The notes below the pieces were generated by a model. That model was not told the DNA's origin and did no database searches. It was given only the letters and a program-made list of their open reading frames with translations. Below, in pieces: positions 8,458 through 17,210 of a stretch of 64,000 bases of DNA. Source of the stretch: Pseudonocardia humida (GTDB taxonomy: Bacteria > Actinomycetota > Actinomycetes > Mycobacteriales > Pseudonocardiaceae); NCBI RefSeq assembly GCF_023898865.1, contig NZ_JAGSOV010000011.1, forward strand, positions 62,001 through 126,000. Reading direction: 5' to 3'. The first letter of the stretch is position 1, and each line of letters begins with the position of its first letter. Both the position numbers and the translations under genes were made by a program.

Positions 8458-8727
8458 TCACCCGTAGCGGGCCAGCACGAACGCCAGCACCACGACCAGC
8501 ACCAGCAGCAGACCGGCGGCCGCGCCGAGGATCCGGCGGCGGGTGCGGTCGTCCGGTGGTCCGGACGGCGGGGCGTCGGGGCGTCGGGTCGGCGTGGGGT
8601 CGGCGGTGCCCGCGGCCGAGCCGGGGGAGCGCTGCTCGGTCGGGGCGTCGCGGTGCGGCGGGTTCATGAACCACCAGGTGAGTGCGGCGGCCACCACGAC
8701 GGCCACGGCCAGCAGCGTCAGGTCCAC
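8458..8727 (-). CDS. Small two-TM membrane protein of unknown function
   Basis: 89 residues from GTG 8727. An N-terminal membrane segment ('VDLTLLAVAVVVAAALTWWFM'), a ~45-residue Pro/Thr/Arg-rich linker and a C-terminal membrane segment ('ILGAAAGLLLVLVVVLAFVLARYG') give a hairpin topology. There is no recognised domain. Its 3' end is 4 bp from the convergent Lrp gene. Confidence 0.5.
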   Translation of the reverse strand: MDLTLLAVAVVVAAALTWWFMNPPHRDAPTEQRSPGSAAGTADPTPTRRPDAPPSGPPDDRTRRRILGAAAGLLLVLVVVLAFVLARYG

Positions 8728-8955
8728 GGCGCTACCGCCGTGGTCCGTCGCGCGGGTGCGGGCGTCGCCATGGTGGTCGAGTCCTCCGGGTCGGCTGTGC
8801 TCCGGCACGGGTTCGGTGCCTCGTGTCTCCTGAGGGCCGACGGGACCCGGAAATAGGGTGAGCTGGCTCACGGACCGTCCCGGGGACGCGCCACGGGTCG
8901 ATCCCCTCGTGCGTCGCAGCCGGAGTCGATCACCGGTTGCCGATACCGTGAGTGG

Positions 8956-11544
8956 ATGGCAGGACGCGCGACCACCGGCCGGAGTGGCACCGGGAAGAGC
9001 GGCGCGCCCCGGTCGAGCGGTGCGTCCGGCTCGCGGGGGGCGAGCCCGCGCACGCCCGCGCGCCGGCCGTCGGGCTCCACCCGCCGCCCGGCCGCCCGCA
9101 AGCCGGCGCCCAAGCGCGGCCCCGACCTGCTCGACCGCGCCATCGACGGGGTCGGGCGCGGCGTCGCCCGGATGGGGCGCTCGATGGGCAAGGCCGTCGG
9201 GCGCACCCGCGAGCTCGACCCGGCCCACCGCCGCGACGGCGTGGGCGTCGTGCTGATGGTGCTGGCCGTGGTCAGCGCGGCCGGCATCTGGTGGGCCGCG
9301 GGCGGACCGGTCGGGCAGTGGCTGTCCACGGCGATCAGCTACGTCATCGGCCACGGCGCGGTCGTGCTGCCGGTGCTGCTGCTCGGCGCCGGGATCGTGC
9401 TGATGGCCACCGAGCCGAGCCCGGAGTCACGCCCTCGGGTGGCCGTCGGGACGCCCCTGCTGGCGCTGGGCGCGCTCGGGCTGGTGCACCTGGGCTCGGG
9501 CAGCCCGTCCGAGCCCGAGCGGTGGAACGAGGGCGGCGGCGCGATCGGCTACCTGGCGGCGACGCCGCTGGCCACCGGGCTGACCGCGTGGGTGGCCGTG
9601 CCGGTGCTGGTGCTGCTGTCGTGCTACGCGCTGCTGGTGCTCACCGGCACCCCGGTGCGCGCCGTGCCCGCGCGGCTGGGCCGGCTGCTCGGCCGGGGCC
9701 TGGACGAGGACGCCGTCGCGGCCGGCTGGGAGCCGGCCGACGGGGCGGTCGTCGAGCCGGCGACCGACGAGGTCGCCGAGGCGCCGCCCGCCGCCCTGCG
9801 CCGGCCGTCCCGGCGCCGCCAGGCGACCAGGGTCGCCGACCTCGTGGAGGCCGCGGACGACGCCGCGGACGGCCCGCCCGTCCCGGCGATCGAGGCGGCG
9901 CCCGCCGAGGCGGTGCCGTCCCCGGCGAAGTCCCGCCGCACCCCGCCCGCGGCGATCCCGGCCACCCCGCCCGCCGAGCCGGAGCCGGAGGGCGACGTCG
10001 GCGAGCAGCTGCGGCTGACCGTGCAGAGCCGCGAGGGCGAGCCGCCCTACCAGCTGCCCCCCAGCGACCTGCTGCCCACCGGCCCGGTGCCCAAGACCCG
10101 CAGCCGGGCCAACGACGCCATGATCGAGTCGATCACCGGTGTGCTCGACCAGTTCTCGGTCGACGCGCAGGTCACCGGCTTCACCCGGGGCCCGACCGTC
10201 ACCCGCTACGAGATCGAGCTCGGCCCGGCGGTGAAGGTGGAGAAGATCACCGCGCTGACCAAGAACATCTCCTACGCGGTGGCCACCGACAACGTGCGGA
10301 TCCTGGCCCCGATCCCGGGCAAGTCGGCGGTGGGCATCGAGGTGCCCAACACCGACCGGGAGATGGTGCGCCTGGGTGATGTGCTGCGCAGCTCCACCGC
10401 CCGGGCGGAGCAGCACCCGCTGGTGATCGGGCTGGGCAAGGACATCGAGGGTCACTTCCTGTGCGCCAACCTGGCCAAGATGCCGCACCTGCTGGTGGCC
10501 GGCTCCACCGGTTCGGGTAAGTCGAGCTTCGTCAACTCGATGCTGGTCTCGCTGCTGTCGCGGGCCACCCCGGACGAGGTCCGGATGATCCTGATCGACC
10601 CGAAGATGGTCGAGCTGACGCCGTACGAGGGCATCCCGCACCTGATCACGCCCATCATCACCCAGCCGAAGAAGGCGGCGTCGGCGCTGGCCTGGCTGGT
10701 CGAGGAGATGGAGCAGCGCTACCAGGACATGCAGGTCAACAAGGTCCGCCACGTCGACGACTTCAACCGCAAGGTGGCATCGGGGGAGATCACCGCGCCG
10801 CTGGGCAGCGAGCGCGAGTACCGCCCCTACCCCTACATCCTGTGCATCGTCGACGAGCTGGCCGACCTGATGATGACCGCGCCGCGCGACGTCGAGGACG
10901 CGGTCGTGCGGATCACCCAGAAGGCCCGGGCCGCCGGCATCCACCTGGTGCTGGCCACCCAGCGCCCGTCGGTCGACGTGGTCACCGGGCTGATCAAGAC
11001 CAACGTGCCGTCCCGGCTGGCGTTCGCCACCTCGTCACTGACCGATTCGCGGGTCATCCTCGACCAGCCGGGTGCGGAGAAGCTGATCGGCATGGGCGAC
11101 GGGCTCTACCTGCCGATGGGCGCCGGCAAGCCGGTCCGCATGCAGGGCGCTTACGTCGGCGACGACGAGATCTCCTCGGTGGTGGCGTTCACCAAGGACC
11201 AGGCCGAGCCCACCTACACCGAGGGCGTGACCGCGCAGAAGGCCGGCGAGGCCAAGGAGGTCGACCCGGAGATCGGCGACGACCTGGAGCTGCTGGTGCA
11301 GGCCACGGAGCTGATCGTGACCTCGCAGTTCGGGTCGACCTCGATGCTGCAGCGCAAGCTGCGCGTCGGGTTCGCCAAGGCGGGGCGGCTGATGGACCTG
11401 CTGGAGACCCGCGGCGTGGTCGGACCGTCCGAGGGCTCCAAGGCGCGCGAGGTGCTGATCAAGCCCGACGAGCTCGACGGCGTCATCTGGATGATGCGCG
11501 GCGGCGGGGGAGCCGAGCCCGACCCCGACGACGACGAGGGCTGA
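8956..11544 (+). CDS. ftsK: DNA translocase FtsK/SpoIIIE
   Basis: 862 residues from ATG 8956. A basic Arg/Ser-rich N terminus leads into four hydrophobic segments (about residues 95-230). An acidic/Pro linker follows, then the RecA-type motor: Walker A GSTGSGKS at 516-523 and Walker B with D633-E ('CIVDELADL'). Next come '[22 protein letters not shown]' and the C-terminal winged-helix gamma domain ('[28 protein letters not shown]'-like) that reads orienting DNA motifs. It pumps chromosomal DNA through the closing septum and activates dimer resolution. It is monocistronic-looking. Confidence 0.97.
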   Translation: [862 protein letters not shown]

Positions 11545-11607
11545 GCGCGCAAATCGATGGTGACCGCCCGTCACCCGCCGCCAGGATGGCGACCGGGGGT
11601 GGTGACC

Positions 11608-12429
11608 ATGGAGGCGGTCGGACACGCGTCCCGGCTCGGGCCGATGGTCCCGGTCGTGGCGGGCAGCAGGCGCCAGCGCATCGCCGAGCGCGGCATGATC
11701 CTGCGCGTCGTGGTCGGCTCCGAGGTGCACGGCATCTCGCTGGCCGGGCAGGGCGACCGCGACGAGATGGGCGTGTGCGTCGAGCCGCCGGAGACGGTCG
11801 CCGGGCTCTCCCGGTTCGAGCACTACCAGTTCCGCACCCAGCCCGACGGCGCCTGCTCGGGCCCCGGCGACCTCGACCTGGTCGTCTACGGCCTGCGCAA
11901 GTTCGCGACCCTCGCCGCCCGCGGCAACCCCACGGTGCTGCTGCCGCTGTTCGTGCCCGACGAGCACGTCTGCTACCTCGACGAGCTCGGCCGCGAGCTG
12001 CGGGCAGGCCGGCACCTGTTCCTGTCCCGGCAGGCCGGCGCCCGGTTCCGGGGCTACCTGCAGTCCCAGCGCCGCGGGCTGATGGGGCTGCGCTCGGGCG
12101 GCACCCGCAACCAGGGCCGCGCCGACATCCGCGAACGCTTCGGTTTCGACGTCAAGTTCGCCGCGCACATGGTCCGGCTCGGGCTGCAGGGCGCCGAGCT
12201 GCTGCGCACCGGCACGATCACGCTCCCGGTCCCCGAGCCCGACCGGACCTGGCTGCTGGAGCTGCGCCGCGGCGAGCGCACCAAGGAGGAGGCGTTGGAG
12301 CGGGCGGCCGAGCTGGAGGCCGAGATCGAGCGGCTCACGGTGACCTCACCACTGCCCGAGCGGCCCGACACGGCGGCCCTGGACGCCTGGCTCGTCGACG
12401 CCCACCGCCGGCACTGGGGCTGGGTGTGA
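11608..12429 (+). CDS. DNA polymerase beta superfamily nucleotidyltransferase (RlaP-like)
   Basis: 273 residues if it starts at ATG 11608, which has GGGGGTGG a few bases upstream; an in-frame ATG at 11557 would add 17 residues. The region 'LRVVVGSEVHGISLAGQGDRDEMGV' is the G-S...G...D/E nucleotidyltransferase motif. 'RFEHYQFRT' and 'DLDLVVYGLRKFATLAARGNPTVLLPLF' are hallmarks of the PF10127 family linked to RNA-repair operons. No RNA ligase or Hen1 partner is adjacent, so this is a stand-alone member; the substrate is unknown. Confidence 0.75.
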   Translation: MEAVGHASRLGPMVPVVAGSRRQRIAERGMILRVVVGSEVHGISLAGQGDRDEMGVCVEPPETVAGLSRFEHYQFRTQPDGACSGPGDLDLVVYGLRKFATLAARGNPTVLLPLFVPDEHVCYLDELGRELRAGRHLFLSRQAGARFRGYLQSQRRGLMGLRSGGTRNQGRADIRERFGFDVKFAAHMVRLGLQGAELLRTGTITLPVPEPDRTWLLELRRGERTKEEALERAAELEAEIERLTVTSPLPERPDTAALDAWLVDAHRRHWGWV

Positions 12430-12448
12430 CGGGGACCGGCAGCCGCAG

Positions 12449-13276
12449 TCAGCGCAGGGCGCGCTCGGCGAGCCACTCCGTGGCGGTGGTGCCGGCCAGG
12501 TCGCGGAAGTCGCGGGACAGATGGGCCTGGTCGACGTAGCCTGCCTCGGCCGCCACCGCGGCCAGCGACGGCCGGTGGGGTGCGCGCAGCCGGTCGAGCG
12601 CGCCTTCGAAGCGGATCAGCCGGGCGGCCGCCTTGGGGGCGACGCCGGTCTCGGCGCGGAACAGCCCGGCCAGGTGCCGCCGGCTCCAGCCGACCTCGCG
12701 GGCCAGCTCGTCGATGCGCAGGGTGCCGCCGGTCTCGACGAGCCGGTCCCACGCGTAGCCGACCTCCGGGCGGATGCCGTGCTCGCCGGGCCCGTCGGCG
12801 GCGAGCCGGGTGAGCACGGCGTCGAGCAGGTCGAACCGGCTCGACCAGTCCGGCAGCTCGGCCAGCCGCTCCCGCAGCGGCCCGACCCGGCGGCCCAGTA
12901 CGGCGGCGAGGTCGACCGTGTCGCCGGCCAGCTCGGCGGCGGGCAGGCCGAGCAGGGCGCGCGCGCCGCGCCAGGTGAGCTGCAGCTGCAGGCCGGTCTG
13001 CGGCTCGCCCGCGGCGATCTCGGCCGGGCCGTCGTGCAGCCCGGCCACCAGTGCGGTGAAGGTGCCCGGTGGACGGCTGGGGTCGGCGTTCGCGAGCACC
13101 TCGACCGCGCCGTCGAGGCACACGATGAACGTCAGGTGCCCGGACGCCACCCCCTGGTGCACGGCGCGCGGCCCCGCCGGGGTGCGGTACCCCGCGTAGG
13201 CGCTGACGTAGGGGCGCAGCGCGGCCGCGGGCGGGCGGGAGCGCAGCTGCGGCCCCTCGATCGTCGGCGCGGGCAC
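12449..13276 (-). CDS. AraC family transcriptional regulator
   Basis: 275 residues. The C-terminal tandem HTH is clear: 'IDELAREVGWSRRHLAGLFRAETGVAPKAAARLIRFEGAL' and 'AVAAEAGYVDQAHLSRDFRDLAGTTATEWLAER'. The N-terminal ~150 residues are a sensory domain with 'HQGVASGHLTFIVCLDG', typical of the actinobacterial DUF6597/AraC type. It lies 9 bp downstream of the MFS gene on the same strand and may regulate it. The effector is unknown. Confidence 0.88.
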   Translation of the reverse strand: MPAPTIEGPQLRSRPPAAALRPYVSAYAGYRTPAGPRAVHQGVASGHLTFIVCLDGAVEVLANADPSRPPGTFTALVAGLHDGPAEIAAGEPQTGLQLQLTWRGARALLGLPAAELAGDTVDLAAVLGRRVGPLRERLAELPDWSSRFDLLDAVLTRLAADGPGEHGIRPEVGYAWDRLVETGGTLRIDELAREVGWSRRHLAGLFRAETGVAPKAAARLIRFEGALDRLRAPHRPSLAAVAAEAGYVDQAHLSRDFRDLAGTTATEWLAERALR

Positions 13277-13285
13277 GGGTCCAGG

Positions 13286-14467
13286 TTAGGGCCGCCCACC
13301 CACGTCCGCTCCCCGCCCGTTCGGCCCGAGGACCGTCAGGCAGGCGGCGAGGGCCAGCAGGGCGGCGGCCGCGAGCAGCGCCCCGCCGGGCCCGGCGACC
13401 CCGGCGAGCGCGGCCAGGCCGGTTCCGAGGCCGATCTTCCCGGCGTACTCGGCCTGGGCGAGCAGCGAGAGCACCGTGGCGCGGCTGTCGTCGCGGGCCT
13501 CCGCGTTGACCCGGACCACGGCCAGGGTCCGGGTCATGGGCGCGGCACCGCCGAGGAGCAGCACCGCGGCGACGGCGACCGGCGCCGCGGTCGCCACGGC
13601 CAGCCCGGCCACGCCCACGGCCGCACCGCCGCACGCGGCCGCGTACCAGGGGCCCGCCGCGCCGGCGGTGCGCCGTCGCATCGCGAGCGCGCCCAGCAGC
13701 AGCGCGGCGATGCCGAGCGCGCTGAACCAGAGCAGCGGCTCGGTCGGGAACCCGACCGCGACGAGCCGCTGCGGCTGCAGCCGCCCCGACACGTCCAGCG
13801 CGGCCCCGACCAGCGAGGCCGCCGCGAAGACGACCGGCAGCACCCGGCTGCGGCGCACCAGCGCCATCGCATCGAGCAGGACGGCCCGGCCCCGGCGGGC
13901 GGTCGGTACCCGCTGCTCCCGCAACCGCGTCGCGACCCAGCCACCGAGCGCCAGCACCGCGGCCCCGGCCAGCACCATCGTCGGGCCGCGGCCGACCGCC
14001 GAGGCGAGCAGCCCGAGCCCGGCCATGCCGAGTGCGGACCCGAGGAGCTCGACCCGCCCCGCCCGCACCAGCACCGCCGCCACCTCCCGCGGCCGGCCCA
14101 GCTCGTCGCTGACCCAGGCCACGTCCGCGCCGCTGGCGAAGCTCCACGCCAGGCCCCACAGCATCTGCGTGGCGAGCACCGCGGGCAGGTCCGTCACCAG
14201 GCCCGTGGCCAGCATCGCGGTCCCCATCAGGGCGTGCGAGACGACCAGCGACCACTTGCGCCCCACCACGTCGGCGAGCACCCCGGCCGGCACCTCGGCC
14301 ACCAGCGCCGCGGCGCTCTGCGCCACCGCCACGCCCACCGGTCCGGCCGCGTCCAGGCGCGCGTCGACGACGAGGTACACGCTGGTGACCAGCCACCAGC
14401 CGCGGTGCAACCCCGCGCGCAGCCCGGTCCAGCGCAGGAACGCGCGGACGGTGTCGACTTCCCGCAC
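13286..14467 (-). CDS. MFS transporter
   Basis: 393 residues from GTG 14467, with about 12 hydrophobic segments. The MFS loop 2-3 signature reads 'AEVPAGVLADVVGRKWSLVVSHALMG', and the central loop 'RLREQRVPTARRGRAVLLDAM' divides the two six-helix halves. It resembles small-molecule exporters; the substrate is unknown. It is immediately upstream of the AraC gene and 41 bp downstream of argA on the same strand. Confidence 0.8.
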   Translation of the reverse strand: MREVDTVRAFLRWTGLRAGLHRGWWLVTSVYLVVDARLDAAGPVGVAVAQSAAALVAEVPAGVLADVVGRKWSLVVSHALMGTAMLATGLVTDLPAVLATQMLWGLAWSFASGADVAWVSDELGRPREVAAVLVRAGRVELLGSALGMAGLGLLASAVGRGPTMVLAGAAVLALGGWVATRLREQRVPTARRGRAVLLDAMALVRRSRVLPVVFAAASLVGAALDVSGRLQPQRLVAVGFPTEPLLWFSALGIAALLLGALAMRRRTAGAAGPWYAAACGGAAVGVAGLAVATAAPVAVAAVLLLGGAAPMTRTLAVVRVNAEARDDSRATVLSLLAQAEYAGKIGLGTGLAALAGVAGPGGALLAAAALLALAACLTVLGPNGRGADVGGRP

Positions 14468-14508
14468 GGGGGCAGGATCGGTCCGCGCGGGTGCCGCGGT
14501 GAACCGGA

Positions 14509-15006
14509 TTACAGGTGCAGCAGCATCCGCACGTTGCCCAGCGTGTTCGGCTTCACGTGGGCCAGGTCCAGGAACTCCGCCACGCCCGCGTCGTAGGAGC
14601 GCAGCATCGCGGCGAACACGTCCGGGGCGACCGGCGTGCCGTCGATCTCGGCGAAGCCGTGCCGGGCGAAGAACTGCTTCTCGAAGGTCAGCACGAACAG
14701 CCGGCGCAGGCCCAGCTCGCGGGCGCCGTCGATGAGGGCGGAGACCAGCGCGTGGCCCACCCCGCGCCCGACGGCGGACGGGTGCACGGCCACCGTGCGG
14801 ATCTCGCCGAGGTCCTCCCACAGCACGTGCAGCGCCCCGCAGCCGACGACCTCGCCGTCCAGCTCGGCCACCAGGAACTCGGGCACGGCCTCGTAGAGGG
14901 TGACGATCTCCTTGGCCAGCAGGACCCGTCCGGCGTACCCGTCGACCAGGTCCTTGATCGTTCTCACGTCGGCGGTCCTGGCCCGCCGCACGGCCACCGT
15001 AACCAC
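14509..15006 (-). CDS. argA: N-acetylglutamate synthase, stand-alone GNAT type (amino-acid N-acetyltransferase)
   Basis: 165 residues from GTG 15006. The GNAT fold shows '[79 protein letters not shown]', with the acetyl-CoA loop G-R-G-V-G-H. The '[13 protein letters not shown]' block is characteristic of the short mycobacterial-type NAGS (Rv2747), which acetylates glutamate or glutamine in the first step of arginine synthesis. The gene is divergent from rimO with only 41 bp between starts, so the two promoters overlap. Confidence 0.85.
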   Translation of the reverse strand: MVTVAVRRARTADVRTIKDLVDGYAGRVLLAKEIVTLYEAVPEFLVAELDGEVVGCGALHVLWEDLGEIRTVAVHPSAVGRGVGHALVSALIDGARELGLRRLFVLTFEKQFFARHGFAEIDGTPVAPDVFAAMLRSYDAGVAEFLDLAHVKPNTLGNVRMLLHL

Positions 15007-15034
15007 GCGGGGCAGTAGATCACAGGGCGGCGGA

Positions 15035-15040
15035 TACCCT
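15035..15040 (+). promoter_or_regulatory. -10 element placing rimO as a leaderless transcript
   Basis: TACCCT fits the actinobacterial TANNNT -10 motif. It ends seven bases before GTG 15048, so transcription would begin at or next to the start codon, with no room for a ribosome binding site. Confidence 0.45.
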
Positions 15041-15047
15041 GGTGACC

Positions 15048-16544
15048 GTGCCCGACCCCAGTGACCCCCCCGCACCTCCGCGCCGTGCGGCCCTGCTCAC
15101 CCTCGGTTGCGCCCGGAACGAGGTCGACTCCGAGGAGCTGGCCGGCCGGTTGGCGGGCAGCGGGTGGGAGCTGGTCGACGCCGACGGCGGCCCCGGGGGC
15201 GACGGCCCCGCCCCGGACGTCATCGTCGTCAACACCTGCGGCTTCATCGAGCAGGCCAAGAAGGACTCGATCGACACCCTGCTGGCCGCCTCCGACGTGG
15301 TGAAGCAGAGCGGCGGCAAGGTGGTCGCGGTCGGCTGCCTGGCCGAGCGCTACGGCGCCGAGCTGGCCGAGAGCCTGCCCGAGGCCGACGCCGTGCTCGG
15401 CTTCGACCACTACCCGGAGCTGGCCGAGCGCCTCGGCGACGTGCTCGGCGGGCACGCCCCGGCCCCGCACGTCCCGGTCGACCGGCGCACGCTGCTGCCG
15501 ATCAGCCCGGTCGACCGGCCGGCCGCGGCGGGCGACGTCGCGGTGCCCGGCCACGCCTGGGTGCCCGACCTCACCCGCACGCGCCTGTCCGACGCCCCGG
15601 TCGCGTCGCTGAAGCTGGCCTCGGGCTGCGACCGGCGCTGCGCCTTCTGCGCGATCCCGTCGTTCCGCGGCTCGTTCGTCTCCCGCCCGCAGGACGACGT
15701 GGTGGCCGAGGCGGCCTGGCTGGGCATGCAGGGCGTGCGCGAGCTGGTGCTGGTCAGCGAGAACTCGACGTCCTACGGCAAGGACCTGCCCGGCGGCCAG
15801 GGCGCACTGGCCCGGCTGCTGCCGCGGATGGCGAACGTGCCGGGCATCGACCGCATCCGGGTCAGCTACCTGCAGCCGGCCGAGATGCGCCCCGACCTGA
15901 TCAGCGCCATCGCCACGACGCCGGGCGTGGCGCCCTACTTCGACCTGTCCTTCCAGCACGCCAGCCCGGCGGTGCTGCGCCGGATGCGCCGCTTCGGCTC
16001 CCGCGCCGACTTCCTCGACCTCTGCGGGCGCATCCGCGCGCTGGCCCCCGAGGCGGGCATCCGCAGCAACTTCATCGTCGGCTTCCCCGGCGAGACCGAG
16101 GACGACCTCGCCGAGCTGGAGGCGTTCCTGACCGGCGCCCGGCTGGACGCGGTCGGCGTGTTCGGCTACTCCGACGAGGACGGCACCGAGGCCGCGGGCT
16201 ACGAGGGCAAGCTGGCGCCCGAGGTGGTGGCCGAGCGGGTGGCGCGGATCGTGGGGCTGGCCGAGGAGCTGATGGCCCAGCGCGCGGAGGACCGCGTCGG
16301 CACCGAGGTCGAGGTGCTGATCGAGGCGGCCGAGGACGAGGACATGGAGTGCACCGGGCGCGCGGCGCACCAGGCCCCCGAGGTCGACGGCGAGTGCGTG
16401 CTGGAGCGGGGTTCGGGCCTGGGGGTCGGCGACATGGTGCGGGCCGTCGTGGTCGGCACCGAGGGCGCCGACCTGATCGTCTCGCCGCGCGAGCTGATCG
16501 CGCGGTCGGGCCTGGCGCCCGCGGTCGCACGGAGCGCCCGATGA
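15048..16544 (+). CDS. rimO: Ribosomal protein uS12 methylthiotransferase RimO
   Basis: 498 residues from GTG 15048, chosen because the -10 motif just upstream implies a leaderless message; GTG 15042 is the alternative. The N-terminal MTTase domain has '[15 protein letters not shown]' and '[16 protein letters not shown]'. The radical-SAM [4Fe-4S] cluster motif is C194-x3-C198-x2-C201 (CDRRCAFC). '[14 protein letters not shown]' and '[20 protein letters not shown]' are RimO-specific, and a TRAM RNA-binding domain forms the C terminus. It methylthiolates an Asp of ribosomal protein S12. pgsA follows 30 bp downstream, as in other actinobacteria. Confidence 0.95.
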   Translation: MPDPSDPPAPPRRAALLTLGCARNEVDSEELAGRLAGSGWELVDADGGPGGDGPAPDVIVVNTCGFIEQAKKDSIDTLLAASDVVKQSGGKVVAVGCLAERYGAELAESLPEADAVLGFDHYPELAERLGDVLGGHAPAPHVPVDRRTLLPISPVDRPAAAGDVAVPGHAWVPDLTRTRLSDAPVASLKLASGCDRRCAFCAIPSFRGSFVSRPQDDVVAEAAWLGMQGVRELVLVSENSTSYGKDLPGGQGALARLLPRMANVPGIDRIRVSYLQPAEMRPDLISAIATTPGVAPYFDLSFQHASPAVLRRMRRFGSRADFLDLCGRIRALAPEAGIRSNFIVGFPGETEDDLAELEAFLTGARLDAVGVFGYSDEDGTEAAGYEGKLAPEVVAERVARIVGLAEELMAQRAEDRVGTEVEVLIEAAEDEDMECTGRAAHQAPEVDGECVLERGSGLGVGDMVRAVVVGTEGADLIVSPRELIARSGLAPAVARSAR

Positions 16545-16580
16545 GCCCGCAGCGGACAGCCCCATGAGCGCCCGATGAGC
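16532..16580 (+). repeat. 15-bp direct repeat across the rimO stop / pgsA start
   Basis: GAGCGCCCGATGAGC occurs at 16532-16546, containing the rimO TGA, and again at 16566-16580, containing the pgsA ATG at 16575. The duplication also creates an overlapping ATG at 16564 that opens a four-codon reading frame ending just past the pgsA start. Confidence 0.7.
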
Positions 16581-17186
16581 GCCGCGCCGGCCGGTCCACC
16601 GCCCCTGCTCAACATCGCCAACGTGCTCACCGGGCTGCGCCTGGTGCTGGTGCCGGTGTTCCTGGTGCTGCTGATGCACGGCGACGGCACGGACGGCGGC
16701 TGGCGCCTGGGCGCCTTCGCGGTGTTCGCCGTGGCCGCCATCACCGACCGCTTCGACGGCGAGCTCGCCCGCAGCCGCGGCCTGGTCACCGCGTTCGGCA
16801 CCATCGCCGACCCGATCGCCGACAAGGCGCTGATCGGCTCGGCGCTGATCGGGCTGTCGCTGCTGGGGCAGCTGCACTGGTGGGTCACCGTGGTGATCAT
16901 GGGCCGGGAGATCGGCATCACGCTGCTGCGGTTCTTCGTGCTGCGCCACGGGATCATCCCGGCCAGTCGCGGCGGAAAGGCCAAGACGCTGGTGCAGACG
17001 GTCGCGATCGGGCTGTTCGTGCTGCCGCTGGAGTCGGTGCCCGACATCGCCGGCCCGGCCGACGCGCTGCGCTGGGTGATCATGGCGGTGGCGCTGGCGC
17101 TCACCCTGGTCACCGGCGTCGACTACGTGCTGCGCGCGATGCGGCTGCGCTCGACGGCCACCGCCACCGTCCGCGACACGAGCTGA
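16575..17186 (+). CDS. pgsA: CDP-diacylglycerol--glycerol-3-phosphate 3-phosphatidyltransferase
   Basis: 203 residues. The full CDP-alcohol phosphotransferase motif D-x2-DG-x2-AR-x8-G-x3-D-x3-D is present as '[26 protein letters not shown]'. Six hydrophobic segments follow the usual topology. It forms phosphatidylglycerol phosphate at the membrane, the precursor of phosphatidylglycerol and cardiolipin. In many relatives cinA follows; here a PLP decarboxylase on the other strand occupies that place. Confidence 0.92.
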   Translation: MSAAPAGPPPLLNIANVLTGLRLVLVPVFLVLLMHGDGTDGGWRLGAFAVFAVAAITDRFDGELARSRGLVTAFGTIADPIADKALIGSALIGLSLLGQLHWWVTVVIMGREIGITLLRFFVLRHGIIPASRGGKAKTLVQTVAIGLFVLPLESVPDIAGPADALRWVIMAVALALTLVTGVDYVLRAMRLRSTATATVRDTS

Positions 17187-17210
17187 GCGCCCGGCGCGGG
17201 CCCGTCCGGG

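Noticed and set aside
9427-10944. Long minus-strand open frame inside ftsK (505 codons)
   Set aside because: Its product is Gln/Arg/Gly/His-rich with no domain and is the usual antisense shadow of a high-GC gene; ftsK is unambiguous.
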